This document shows positions 8,215-16,230 of a stretch of 64,000 bases of DNA, in pieces. The position numbers were made by a program, and so were the translations under genes. How positions within the stretch are numbered: the first letter of the stretch is position 1; every line of letters starts with the position of its first letter. Origin of the DNA: Tenuifilum thalassicum. GTDB taxonomy: Bacteria > Bacteroidota > Bacteroidia > Bacteroidales > Tenuifilaceae. A model generated the notes under the pieces. It was not told the DNA's origin. It was given only the letters and a program-made list of their open reading frames with translations, and made no database searches. The stretch spans positions 248,001 through 312,000 of the forward strand of contig NZ_CP041345.1 in assembly GCF_013265555.1 (NCBI RefSeq), written 5' to 3'.

Positions 8215-8235
8215 TGTCATCCTGAGCGAAGCGAA
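8215..8235 (+). repeat. GTCATCCTGAGCGAAGCGA-type dispersed motif
   Basis: The sequence reads TGTCATCCTGAGCGAAGCGA. I recall this motif as recurring in intergenic DNA of many unrelated bacterial genomes. One clear copy is seen; a partial match, TGTCATC followed by AAGCGGAG, occurs near 3977-3998 downstream of sufS. Confidence 0.6.
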
Positions 8236-8303
8236 AAATTCAAAAGTAGTTTCACAACATTACAATTTTCGAAACAAGGAAAGCTAAAAACGAAACACGG
8301 TTC

Positions 8304-8338
8304 TTCCCGCTAATTCCGATTATTTCCAACTCCTTCCT
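8304..8338 (+). repeat. Ten-base phased TTCC repeat, copy 3
   Basis: TTCC begins at 8304, 8314, 8324 and 8334, again at exactly ten-base spacing; the second unit is a full TTCCG and the others are TTCCC, TTCCA and TTCCT. Confidence 0.65.
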
Positions 8339-8343
8339 TAAAC

Positions 8344-8419
8344 GACCCCTCCAAACATCCCCTGAGAGTGGAGGCTTATGCTCCCCTCTCCTTTCAGGAG
8401 AGGGGCTGGGGGGGAGGTC
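8344..8419. repeat. GC-rich stem-loop intergenic element
   Basis: A perfect ten-base stem CCCCTCTCCT (8383-8392) with AGGAGAGGGG (8396-8405) around TTC, inside a looser outer pairing of GACCCCTCC with GGGGAGGTC. The composition is very unlike the flanks. Similar elements with opposed C-rich and G-rich blocks are, to my knowledge, common in Bacteroidota intergenic DNA. It is not followed by a T tract, so it is not called a terminator. Confidence 0.6.
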
Positions 8420-8520
8420 ATTGCACCTTTTGAACTATTTTTTCCATGCTTCATGCTTTTTTAATCCCTATTTTATGGTAAATTGCATAATGTTTGGTGT
8501 AGTAATGAAAACCTTTTATA

Positions 8521-9054
8521 ATGAGACAATATATAATTTTACTTATGTTAGTAGCAACTTCTTCATGGGGTTGGACACAAAATATTGAAATTGGGCAAAA
8601 GGCTCCTGAGATTGTTATGACTGGCCCTAATGGTGAAGAATTTAAACTTTCATCGTTAAAAGGGAAGTTGGTGCTTGTTGATTTCTGGGCTTCCTGGTGT
8701 TCGCCTTGCCGAAGAGAAAATCCTGTACTAACAGCTGCATACGAAAAATATAGGGATGCCTGCTTTACAAATGGAGAGGGCTTTGAGATATTTAGCGTTT
8801 CGCTCGATATGAAACGTGATAGTTGGTTAGAAGCCATTGAGTCTGATAAACTGGTGTGGAAATATCATGGAAGCGATTTAAGGGGTTGGCGTAGCAGTAT
8901 TGCAAGAACTTACAACATAAAGGCAATTCCAATGAACTTTCTGGTTGATAGTGCTGGAGTTGTCGTTGCTAAAAACCTTAGGGGGGCTGAACTTAACTCT
9001 ACCCTTCGAAAATATAGGAAAAGGACGTTTTTTAACACAAATTGTAAAAACTAA
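8521..9054 (+). CDS. TlpA-like periplasmic thioredoxin
   Basis: A 177-residue exported thiol-disulfide protein of the TlpA/ResA group, which usually reduces disulfides outside the cytoplasm. A short signal peptide (to about SWGWTQ) precedes the thioredoxin fold. The active site is WASWCSPCR with C60 and C63, and the cis-proline is in IKAIPMNFLVD. The next gene begins five bases after the stop, giving a unit TlpA-AsmA-DsbA-like-Cys-rich lipoprotein. Its direct partner may be the Cys-rich lipoprotein at the end of this unit; that is inference. Confidence 0.88.
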   Translation: MRQYIILLMLVATSSWGWTQNIEIGQKAPEIVMTGPNGEEFKLSSLKGKLVLVDFWASWCSPCRRENPVLTAAYEKYRDACFTNGEGFEIFSVSLDMKRDSWLEAIESDKLVWKYHGSDLRGWRSSIARTYNIKAIPMNFLVDSAGVVVAKNLRGAELNSTLRKYRKRTFFNTNCKN

Positions 9055-9059
9055 AAAAC

Positions 9060-12000
9060 ATGAAAGCGCTTAGGGTTCTTGGTAAAACCACTAAATACTT
9101 TCTTATCTCAATTCTGACTATTTTATCGCTTGTAGTTTTGATATTGATTGGGGTGTTCCTTTTCGAAGGCAAGATAGTCAGAATGGCAGTTCAAGAAGTT
9201 GAGCAAACCCTTAAAGCCCCAATCTCTTATGGGAAAATAAGCGTTTTACCTTTTCGCGACTTTCCAAATCTTACCCTACGTATTTCTGGCTTCAATTTAG
9301 GCCAACAAGCCGATTCCGTTAGAATTTTTGGAATTACCGATCTGCCCGATACGCTAATAGGCTTTAAAAATGTTTTTGTTTCTGTTAAAGCGTATCCTCT
9401 TTTTAATAACAAGGTTGATATCAATGGCTTTGAACTTAATGGTTTCAGGTTAAACTATATTGTCGACTCGGCTGGTCGTTCAAATTTCGACTTTTTGATA
9501 CCAAGCGATACAATCGAAACAGAACCTGATACTGCTGCCCAGACCCTTTTAAATATTTTACTTAAGAATTTAACCTTGAGCGATATCAACCTAAACTATC
9601 GGGACGAAAACCTAAAAGCAAAGGCAAATATTAATATCCCTAAATTACACCTCGAAGGTAAAATTTCCGGTGATAGTATTTGGGCCAGGAGTAATGGGAA
9701 TCTTATGGTTTCTAATATAAAGTATGAGAATATACCTGTTGATAAAATAAAGCAATTAGCAATAAGTTATGGTTTAAATTATAACACTGGAAAAATTGAT
9801 ATTGATGAAGCCAAAATTGAAACCGAAGGTATTGAGCTTAATACTCATGGTGAAGTTATTCTCTCCGACTCAATATGGATGGATCTAAGCACCAATATTC
9901 CCAAAATATCACTGGATGAGCTTATGAAATTCGTACCTGAGGATATTCTAAAAGATTTTGGAGTTAATCGGATAAAGGGAAGGCTGTCTGCTAACACAAC
10001 CATTAGAGGGTTTTTGTATGATACTATCATGCTTCCTAGTATTTTCACTGATATCAAGTTAGTTAATGGGACAGTTGAAACCGCTCAGTATCCTAAGGTG
10101 AAAAACATAACAATTGATGCAACTGCCTCAATTCCAAATCCTAATATGCTTTCAACTACTGTATTCAGACTTAAAAAGTTTAAAGTTGAAACCGATGAAA
10201 GTAAAGTTGATCTTGCTTTAACCATTAAAAACCCAGATAAGCCAATTTATAACATAAATGGAAATATTCATCTCGTTCTCGATGAGTTTAGAAATCTTAT
10301 ACCCGATTCCATTGCAAAGGATGTTTCTGGATTGGTTGATGCCAATTTCTTTACTAAAGGTAGAATGCCAGAATATATAGATGTTAATAGTACAGATTAT
10401 TTCATGGAAAGTTCTGGTTTCAATTTCAAGTTAACTAACGTTTCTGCTAGTTTAGATTCATTAAATTCCATTCAAAATCTTAATGTCGATATAGATTATA
10501 ATCCGGATAAATCATTAAAGATTAAAACAATAAACCTGTATCTACCTGGATACAAGGTTGGAATAGACAAGGGTTTGCTTTCAGCTAAGGTTATTGGTTC
10601 GGTTATATCGCCAGAAAAAATTGATATTAGAATCGATACATTTTTCGTGGCAGCTGGCAATAACAGCCTTGGAGCACGATTAAAGCTCAGAAATCTTAAT
10701 CAACCGCAGTTTAGTAGTACAGGGAATATCAAAATTGATCTCGATGAGCTAAGACCTTTTATACCTGACACCCTGGTAAGTTATATTACAGGGAAAATTG
10801 ATTTCAAGTTTAATTCTTATGGTGGGGTAAATCTCGACTCTATTGAAAAAGATGTAATGCCAATCATATTTGAGAATAGCAGGTTCTCTACTCAGGTTCA
10901 CAATTTTGGTTTCTCCATGCCAAACGATACGCTAATTGGTATCGATAGGTTGTCTTTCAACATATCAATGGCTAATGACACAATTAGGGTTGCTAATCTA
11001 ATTGGTAACTATAAAGATATTGAGTTTAAATCCGACTCAATGTCGATTTGGAACATATACAAGGCATTCCTTAAAGAAGAAAAGAATAAGAAGCTGATTG
11101 TTAACACATCGCTTTGGGCTAATAAGATAGATTATGCAATGTTCCTACCGTTTATTGAAGAGGATTCGACTCAGAATATTGTAACCGATTCTACCAGGCT
11201 GGCAGAAACTTCCATTGATACATTACAAGGTGTGAAACCTAAAGCAGACACCTCTCAAGTTGATTCCTCTTATATGCCTCAGTACATAATTAGAGGTATA
11301 GCAAAGGTCGATCAAATAAAATATGGTAAGGTTTTAATTAGCAATTTTTCCACAAAGTTCAGACTCGACGATAGCCTATATGTTGTTGATGATATGAGGT
11401 TCAACGCTTTTGGAGGCACAGCCATTACATCTGCTATTTATGATACTCGAAAAGCACCTCAAGAAATCATTGAATTTAAGAATCAATCTGAAAACATAAA
11501 CATTAAACAGCTGCTTGAGGAGAATGAGGACTTTGATCAGAACTATTTCACACATAATAACATTGAAGGATTGCTAACTGGTACTGTTTATGGTAGGGTA
11601 GTAATGCAGGATACAAACATTCTTTACGATAAAATTAATCTACTAGGAGATTTAACTCTTGCAGATGGTGGTATTTACAATTTTGAACCAGCAATGGAGC
11701 TTTCGAAGTTTACTAACCTTAAAGAACTTGATAACATAGTGTTCCGGACTCTCAGCACTAAAGTATTCATTTACAATAATAAGATTTACTTCCCAAAAAC
11801 CGATATAGTTAGTACCGCTATGGACATGTCGGTTTATGGAATGCAAAGCTTTGGTGATGACTACGAGTACCACTTTGTGGTTTATCCTGGTGATGTGATG
11901 TTTGGTAAATCGAAAAAGCTGCTTAAAAAACAGGGCTTAAAAGATGAGGATTTTGAAGGTAGCGATAAAGCAAAACGGTCTGGTTTATACCTCGTTGCGC

Positions 12001-12194
12001 TTGAAAGGGGTAATGATACTAAGTATGGCTTTGATACAAAGGCGCTACAACGAATTATGAAAACCACTATTAGGGTTCAGGAACGTGGGTTAAATCTTGT
12101 ATTTCATCCCCATAGGATGAACTTTAGCACCGATCTTTATAGAAAAGAATTGAAACTTAAAGAAGATGTTAACAAAAAAGATAAAAACGATTGA
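9060..12194 (+). CDS. AsmA-like large envelope protein
   Basis: A 1044-residue protein with one N-terminal transmembrane helix (about residues 12-34) and a long periplasmic region of repeated beta strands and Ile-Asp-rich stretches. This is the architecture of the AsmA/TamB-related family, many of which are thought to bridge the envelope and move phospholipid to the outer membrane. The early segment APISYGKISVLPFRDFPNLTLRI splits into the family-typical start of the first repeat. The end overlaps the next gene by 29 bases. No enzymatic motif was seen. The family is confident; the transport role here is by analogy. Confidence 0.85.
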   Translation: MKALRVLGKTTKYFLISILTILSLVVLILIGVFLFEGKIVRMAVQEVEQTLKAPISYGKISVLPFRDFPNLTLRISGFNLGQQADSVRIFGITDLPDTLIGFKNVFVSVKAYPLFNNKVDINGFELNGFRLNYIVDSAGRSNFDFLIPSDTIETEPDTAAQTLLNILLKNLTLSDINLNYRDENLKAKANINIPKLHLEGKISGDSIWARSNGNLMVSNIKYENIPVDKIKQLAISYGLNYNTGKIDIDEAKIETEGIELNTHGEVILSDSIWMDLSTNIPKISLDELMKFVPEDILKDFGVNRIKGRLSANTTIRGFLYDTIMLPSIFTDIKLVNGTVETAQYPKVKNITIDATASIPNPNMLSTTVFRLKKFKVETDESKVDLALTIKNPDKPIYNINGNIHLVLDEFRNLIPDSIAKDVSGLVDANFFTKGRMPEYIDVNSTDYFMESSGFNFKLTNVSASLDSLNSIQNLNVDIDYNPDKSLKIKTINLYLPGYKVGIDKGLLSAKVIGSVISPEKIDIRIDTFFVAAGNNSLGARLKLRNLNQPQFSSTGNIKIDLDELRPFIPDTLVSYITGKIDFKFNSYGGVNLDSIEKDVMPIIFENSRFSTQVHNFGFSMPNDTLIGIDRLSFNISMANDTIRVANLIGNYKDIEFKSDSMSIWNIYKAFLKEEKNKKLIVNTSLWANKIDYAMFLPFIEEDSTQNIVTDSTRLAETSIDTLQGVKPKADTSQVDSSYMPQYIIRGIAKVDQIKYGKVLISNFSTKFRLDDSLYVVDDMRFNAFGGTAITSAIYDTRKAPQEIIEFKNQSENINIKQLLEENEDFDQNYFTHNNIEGLLTGTVYGRVVMQDTNILYDKINLLGDLTLADGGIYNFEPAMELSKFTNLKELDNIVFRTLSTKVFIYNNKIYFPKTDIVSTAMDMSVYGMQSFGDDYEYHFVVYPGDVMFGKSKKLLKKQGLKDEDFEGSDKAKRSGLYLVALERGNDTKYGFDTKALQRIMKTTIRVQERGLNLVFHPHRMNFSTDLYRKELKLKEDVNKKDKND

Positions 12195-12810
12195 GTGGTT
12201 TGCAATAATCATCTCCGCTATACTATTTGCTCTGATTTTAATAAAGGTATATCAGCTTACGGTATCAGATAAAAATGATAATGAGATATATGTTACTGTA
12301 AACCCTCTTGATATATCATTTGGTAGCGATTCAGCTAAGCTCACAATTTATGCTTATGCTAGCTACCATTGTGGTTATTGTAGGCTCTTTTTTTCAGAAG
12401 TTTTTCCAAAACTTCGCGAAGAGTATATTGCAAAAGGAAAGGTAAGGTTAGTTTTAAAACTTGTGGAGTTCTCCAAGAACGAAGATCGCTTAACAGAAGT
12501 AAAAACTGCAGTATGTATTAATCGGTATGGCTACTATGAAAAGCTACATGAGCTACTTTTAACCAATAGCAATGTTATTTATACCGATGAGTTTAGGGAT
12601 ATGGTCAACCATTTCATTGATAGCGATCCATTGGTGGCAGAGTGCATTTTAGGGAACGAATCTTTGGATTATATCTTGCACACTCGCGACGAATTTAATA
12701 AATTTGGTTTTACTGGCACGCCAACTTTTGTAATAGGTGGTAAGGTGTATAAAGGCTATATGCCATACGAGAACTTTAGAAAGATTATTCAGTACCATTT
12801 AAATCGATAA
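12166..12810 (+). CDS. Membrane-anchored DsbA-like thioredoxin
   Basis: A 214-residue protein with an N-terminal membrane anchor (about residues 10-31) and a DsbA/DsbG-type thioredoxin domain facing the periplasm. The active site is CGYC (C69, C72) and the cis-proline motif is GTPTF, followed by VIGGKVYKGY, as in DsbA-like oxidoreductases. The start lies inside the AsmA-like gene (29-base overlap), which implies translational coupling. It is followed after four bases by a Cys-rich lipoprotein that could be its substrate. Confidence 0.85.
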   Translation: MLTKKIKTIEWFAIIISAILFALILIKVYQLTVSDKNDNEIYVTVNPLDISFGSDSAKLTIYAYASYHCGYCRLFFSEVFPKLREEYIAKGKVRLVLKLVEFSKNEDRLTEVKTAVCINRYGYYEKLHELLLTNSNVIYTDEFRDMVNHFIDSDPLVAECILGNESLDYILHTRDEFNKFGFTGTPTFVIGGKVYKGYMPYENFRKIIQYHLNR

Positions 12811-12814
12811 AGCC

Positions 12815-13183
12815 ATGAGGAAAAAATTATTATTTACTCCGCTCATCCTTGGTCTTGTTCTAGCCATGTTAAACTGGGGCTGTGAGAAGGATGAAAACGA
12901 CGTTTGTCAACTTTTTGAACCGCCTGAATGTGAAATTGCTAATGTTTGTTGTCCCACCGATGGCGGTGACTGCTACTACGAAGTGGGTGACCAAAAGTTT
13001 GTGTGTGATAAAACCAAAGCAACAGAAAATGACCCAGATGGTTGTGCTGATGCTGAAAGTCAAGCGATAGAGGTACTTTGCGGTACTGCATCCACACAAG
13101 GAAAAATGTATGCAAAAGCTGAGTTACAACGTTTAACAGCTCAGCTGCTTCAGCAGGCCAAAATGTATTCGGTTTGCCATTAG
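12815..13183 (+). CDS. Cys-rich putative lipoprotein
   Basis: A 122-residue protein with an N-terminal hydrophobic segment ending LNWGC, a relaxed lipobox that would lipidate C23. The mature part has nine further cysteines, including VCC and closely spaced CEI, CYY, VCD, GCA, LCG and a C-terminal VCH. I recognise no family. Its position four bases after a DsbA-like oxidase and downstream of a TlpA-like reductase suggests that its cysteines form disulfides handled by those proteins. Secretion is well supported; function is unknown. Confidence 0.75.
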   Translation: MRKKLLFTPLILGLVLAMLNWGCEKDENDVCQLFEPPECEIANVCCPTDGGDCYYEVGDQKFVCDKTKATENDPDGCADAESQAIEVLCGTASTQGKMYAKAELQRLTAQLLQQAKMYSVCH

Positions 13184-13187
13184 GTTA

Positions 13188-13262
13188 AAATGGGAGTGTC
13201 TTATCTTTACTACCGTGAAAGGTAATAAAAAATACTGCAGTTAATATAAGACACTTCCATTT
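13188..13262. repeat. Long inverted repeat between Cys-rich lipoprotein and comM
   Basis: The arms 13188-13204 and 13246-13262 are complementary at 16 of 17 positions (around AGTGTCTTAT and ATAAGACACT) with a 41-base loop. It starts right after the lipoprotein stop and ends about 20 bases before the comM start. It has no T tract after the stem. It may be a transcription terminator of unusual form or a small mobile or repeat element. Confidence 0.6.
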
Positions 13263-13282
13263 GTGTTAAAATCACTAAAGCC

Positions 13283-14821
13283 ATGTTGGTAAAGACCTAT
13301 GGGAGCGCTGTTCATGGTATAAAAGCCACAACCATAACCATTGAGGTTAGTGTTGGGCAAGGGGTTAACTTTTTTCTTGTTGGCTTACCCGACAATGCCG
13401 TAAAGGAGAGCCAGCAACGCATTATGTCGGCTTTGGAAACCAACGGGTACAAGTTCCCCAAAAAGCGCATAGTAATTAACATGGCGCCTGCCGATATCCG
13501 GAAGGAGGGATCGGCATACGATTTACCACTGGCCATAGGGATAATGGCTGCATCAGAACAGATTTCATCCGATAACTTGAATGAGTACGTAATAATGGGT
13601 GAGCTATCGCTCGATGGCTCAATTCAACCCATAAAAGGTGTACTTCCCATTGCCATTCAGGCACGCGAAGAGGGTTTTAAGGGCTTCTTTGTTCCCAAGC
13701 AAAATGCTCGTGAGGCAGCAGTGGTAAATAACTTGGATGTATATGGGGTAGAGCATATTAAGGAGGTGATCGATTTTTTTAATGGGAATAGCACCCTGGA
13801 GCCAACTGTAGTGAATACTCGTGAAGAGTTTTTTGCCCATGCCAATAGCTATGATGTTGACTTTGCAGATGTTAAAGGCCAAGAAAATGTAAAGCGAGCT
13901 TTGGAGGTTGCAGCAGCAGGTGGCCACAATATCATTATGATAGGACCACCAGGTGCAGGGAAAACCATGCTAGCTAAGCGATTACCAACAATAATCCCCC
14001 CACTTACTTTACGTGAAGCACTCGAAACCACCAAAATACATTCTGTAGCAGGTAAAATTGATAGGAATACCTCGCTGATGACTCGTAGACCGTTCCGTAG
14101 TCCCCATCATACAATATCGGATGTGGCACTTGTTGGGGGTGGGCAATATCCTCAACCAGGTGAAATTTCTCTCGCCCATAATGGTGTTCTTTTCCTTGAT
14201 GAATTGCCAGAGTTTAAAAGAACTGTACTTGAAGTAATGCGACAGCCATTAGAGGATAGGGTCATCACCATTTCTCGGGCTAAATTTACCGTTGAGTATC
14301 CAGCCAGTTTTATGTTGGTTGCTTCCATGAATCCATGTCCATGTGGTTATTACAACCACCCAGAAAAGGAGTGCGTTTGCTCGCCAGGTGTTGTACAAAA
14401 GTATCTAAACCGCATTTCTGGCCCACTCCTCGATCGCATAGATATACATGTGGAGGTTATTCCTGTTCCTTTTGAAAAGCTATCGGCTGCTCCTCCTGCT
14501 GAAAGTAGTGCTCAAATAAGGGAACGTGTGGTTAAAGCCCGCCAGATTCAGGAAGAACGTTTCGTTCCCTGGGCTGAGGTGCATTGTAATGCACAAATGT
14601 CATCGAAACTTATCCGAGAATTCTGTAAACTCGATGAGGCTGGTTCTGCCATTCTGAAAACTGCCATGGAAAGGCTTAACCTTTCGGCGCGAGCATACGA
14701 TAGGATTCTTAAGGTATCACGTACAATAGCAGATTTGGAGGGATCAGAAAGAATAATGCCCCAGCATGTTGCTGAGGCAATTCAGTATCGTAGTCTCGAT
14801 AGGGAAAATTGGGCAGGTTAA
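13283..14821 (+). CDS. comM: YifB/ComM family AAA+ ATPase
   Basis: A 512-residue Mg-chelatase-like AAA+ protein. ComM homologues act as hexameric helicases that promote branch migration during natural transformation. The N-terminal ChlI-like domain ([32 protein letters not shown]) precedes the AAA+ core with Walker [10 protein letters not shown] near residue 221 and Walker [11 protein letters not shown] zinc-like segment [19 protein letters not shown] and the C-terminal Mg-chelatase domain follow. The stop overlaps the stop of the convergent YitT-like gene by four bases. The start directly follows the inverted repeat. Confidence 0.93.
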   Translation: MLVKTYGSAVHGIKATTITIEVSVGQGVNFFLVGLPDNAVKESQQRIMSALETNGYKFPKKRIVINMAPADIRKEGSAYDLPLAIGIMAASEQISSDNLNEYVIMGELSLDGSIQPIKGVLPIAIQAREEGFKGFFVPKQNAREAAVVNNLDVYGVEHIKEVIDFFNGNSTLEPTVVNTREEFFAHANSYDVDFADVKGQENVKRALEVAAAGGHNIIMIGPPGAGKTMLAKRLPTIIPPLTLREALETTKIHSVAGKIDRNTSLMTRRPFRSPHHTISDVALVGGGQYPQPGEISLAHNGVLFLDELPEFKRTVLEVMRQPLEDRVITISRAKFTVEYPASFMLVASMNPCPCGYYNHPEKECVCSPGVVQKYLNRISGPLLDRIDIHVEVIPVPFEKLSAAPPAESSAQIRERVVKARQIQEERFVPWAEVHCNAQMSSKLIREFCKLDEAGSAILKTAMERLNLSARAYDRILKVSRTIADLEGSERIMPQHVAEAIQYRSLDRENWAG

Positions 14822-15696
14822 TGCCTTATCCGTTCAAATCCTCTCCCGTAAACTCCTGTTACAGTTGCAACAGAGATAAATGCTTCAGGATCAATCTCTT
14901 TTATGATTTTATACACCTCGCTTACCTCATGTTTACGAACAAGTGATATTAATACCTTTTGCGGTTCCTTGCTATACCAACCCATGCCGTCAACAACTGT
15001 AACGCCACGGTTAACCTCGGTAGTAATTCTATCGGCAATGGCCTGATAGTGTTTTGAAAAAACAAAAACCTGAACCGATTGTTTTGTTCCTGATAGGACA
15101 GCATCGAGCGAGTATGCTGTAATAGCCATTGCAACATAGCCATAAACAATGGTTTCAATACGCTTTGCTGGGTCAAGATCTAGTAATACTAGGAAGGAGG
15201 AGCCAATGATAAAAACATCGCAAAGCATAATTATTCTGCCAGGGCTAATATTGCGATACTTGTTTATTATCATGGCAATAATATCGGTTCCGCCTGTGCT
15301 ACCACCTTGCGAGAATACTATCCCTAGCCCAACTCCCGATAGTGCACCACCAATAATGGTAGACATGAATTTATCGTCAACAACGGGAGCTTTTATTAGC
15401 ATTTGAAGTGCTGATAGAAGAATTGAGCCAACAGCAACACCAAAAATTGTTTTAACACCAAAGTTGGCTCCCAGCATCTTTATTGCAATTAGAATCAATG
15501 CAATATTGATAAGGAAGTAGGTGTAACCCATTGGGATACCACTTGCGTAGTAAATTAAAGCACCAATACCAGAAACCCCACCCCCTGTGATCTTATGAGG
15601 GATTAGAAATGCAGTCCACGACAGCGCATAAAGTAACAGTCCGAACACTATTATAGAATAGGAACGGACTGTTTTTAAAATTTGGGTTGATGTCAT
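14818..15696 (-). CDS. YitT family membrane protein
   Basis: A membrane protein of about 292 residues with five or so hydrophobic helices, a glycine-rich loop [17 protein letters not shown] typical of YitT-type proteins, and a C-terminal soluble DUF2179 domain ([18 protein letters not shown]). The substrate of this family is not established. The frame is open 30 codons further upstream, but that extension is basic, lacks family similarity and overlaps the four-helix-bundle gene; the ATG at 15696 is preferred. Confidence 0.88.
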   Translation of the reverse strand: MTSTQILKTVRSYSIIVFGLLLYALSWTAFLIPHKITGGGVSGIGALIYYASGIPMGYTYFLINIALILIAIKMLGANFGVKTIFGVAVGSILLSALQMLIKAPVVDDKFMSTIIGGALSGVGLGIVFSQGGSTGGTDIIAMIINKYRNISPGRIIMLCDVFIIGSSFLVLLDLDPAKRIETIVYGYVAMAITAYSLDAVLSGTKQSVQVFVFSKHYQAIADRITTEVNRGVTVVDGMGWYSKEPQKVLISLVRKHEVSEVYKIIKEIDPEAFISVATVTGVYGRGFERIRH

Positions 15697-15712
15697 ACTT
15701 TGACTAGAAAAT

Positions 15713-16138
15713 TTAATCTTTTGAAGAATCCTCTTCCTTATCCTTACGAGGTTCGTTCTCCTTACGACGTCGGATTGAGCGAGCATAAGAGTTCAGTAAA
15801 TAGCTAACCTCATTTAGGTTATTCTCCAGCTCTTCGGCTTGAAATGAATCTAAAAGATTCAAATCGGTAGCAAGAGTGATGTAATACCTGCACTCTTCTA
15901 GTGCTTCTTGGGCTGTAGTCAAGAATAGCAATTTTTCATCGCGGTCTTTCTTCTTGTACCCACCCACAATGTTAGTTGCAATAGCAGTAGCGCTCTCGCA
16001 AAGCATATCGCCCACAAGCGCTTGGTAATCTTCAGGAAAAATTTTTACCTGCTGGTAGATGTTAAGTACAAATGCATGGGCTTTTTGCCATACTACCAAA
16101 TCCTTGAACGATTTGGTTTTGCTATCCGATTTCTCCAT
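15713..16138 (-). CDS. Four-helix-bundle protein (23S rRNA IVP-like)
   Basis: A 141-residue protein of the four-helix-bundle family that includes proteins encoded in 23S rRNA intervening sequences. The start FKDLVVWQKAHAFVLNIYQ and a core ATAIATNIVGGYKKKDRDEKLLFLTTAQ match the family pattern, although SIPSNIAEG is altered to AIATNIVGG. The last 25 residues are highly charged (RRRKENEPRKDKEEDSSKD), beyond the usual family length. It sits 16 bases upstream of the YitT-like gene on the same strand. Cellular role is not established. A truncated relative lies at 2411-2599. Confidence 0.82.
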   Translation of the reverse strand: MEKSDSKTKSFKDLVVWQKAHAFVLNIYQQVKIFPEDYQALVGDMLCESATAIATNIVGGYKKKDRDEKLLFLTTAQEALEECRYYITLATDLNLLDSFQAEELENNLNEVSYLLNSYARSIRRRKENEPRKDKEEDSSKD

Positions 16139-16203
16139 AACGAACTGTTTTTAGAAACGTTTAAAAGTATTTAGATGATTTATAAGGGTTTACTAAAGAT
16201 ACA

Positions 16204-16211
16204 CAAATTTA
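16204..16211 (-). promoter_or_regulatory. Candidate -7 element for four-helix-bundle/YitT unit
   Basis: On the minus strand this reads TAAATTTG, a full match to the Bacteroidota -7 consensus TAnnTTTG, with TTG 15 bases upstream of it. It would place transcription start roughly 55-60 bases before the gene at 16138. Confidence 0.4.
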
Positions 16212-16230
16212 GTCAAATTAAAAAATCAAT

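Larger units (their letters stand above)
7982..8520. other. Intergenic region built from dispersed repeat motifs
   Basis: About 540 bases with no credible gene. It holds AAGGATAAAGGATAAA-like units (about 7995-8010), a tandem of ATTCAAA heptamers (8089-8127), a TGTCATCCTGAGCGAAGCGA motif (8215-8235), a third ten-base phased TTCC array (8304-8338) and a G/C-rich stem-loop element (8344-8419). The density of unrelated short repeats suggests a repeat landing zone. Confidence 0.7.

Noticed and set aside
8344-8419. Rho-independent terminator
   Set aside because: The stem is strong, but no T tract follows on either strand and it lies more than 400 bases from the nearest upstream gene end.
8451-8837. 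128-residue minus-strand frame across the start of the TlpA-like gene
   Set aside because: It overlaps a well supported thioredoxin gene and has no recognisable features.
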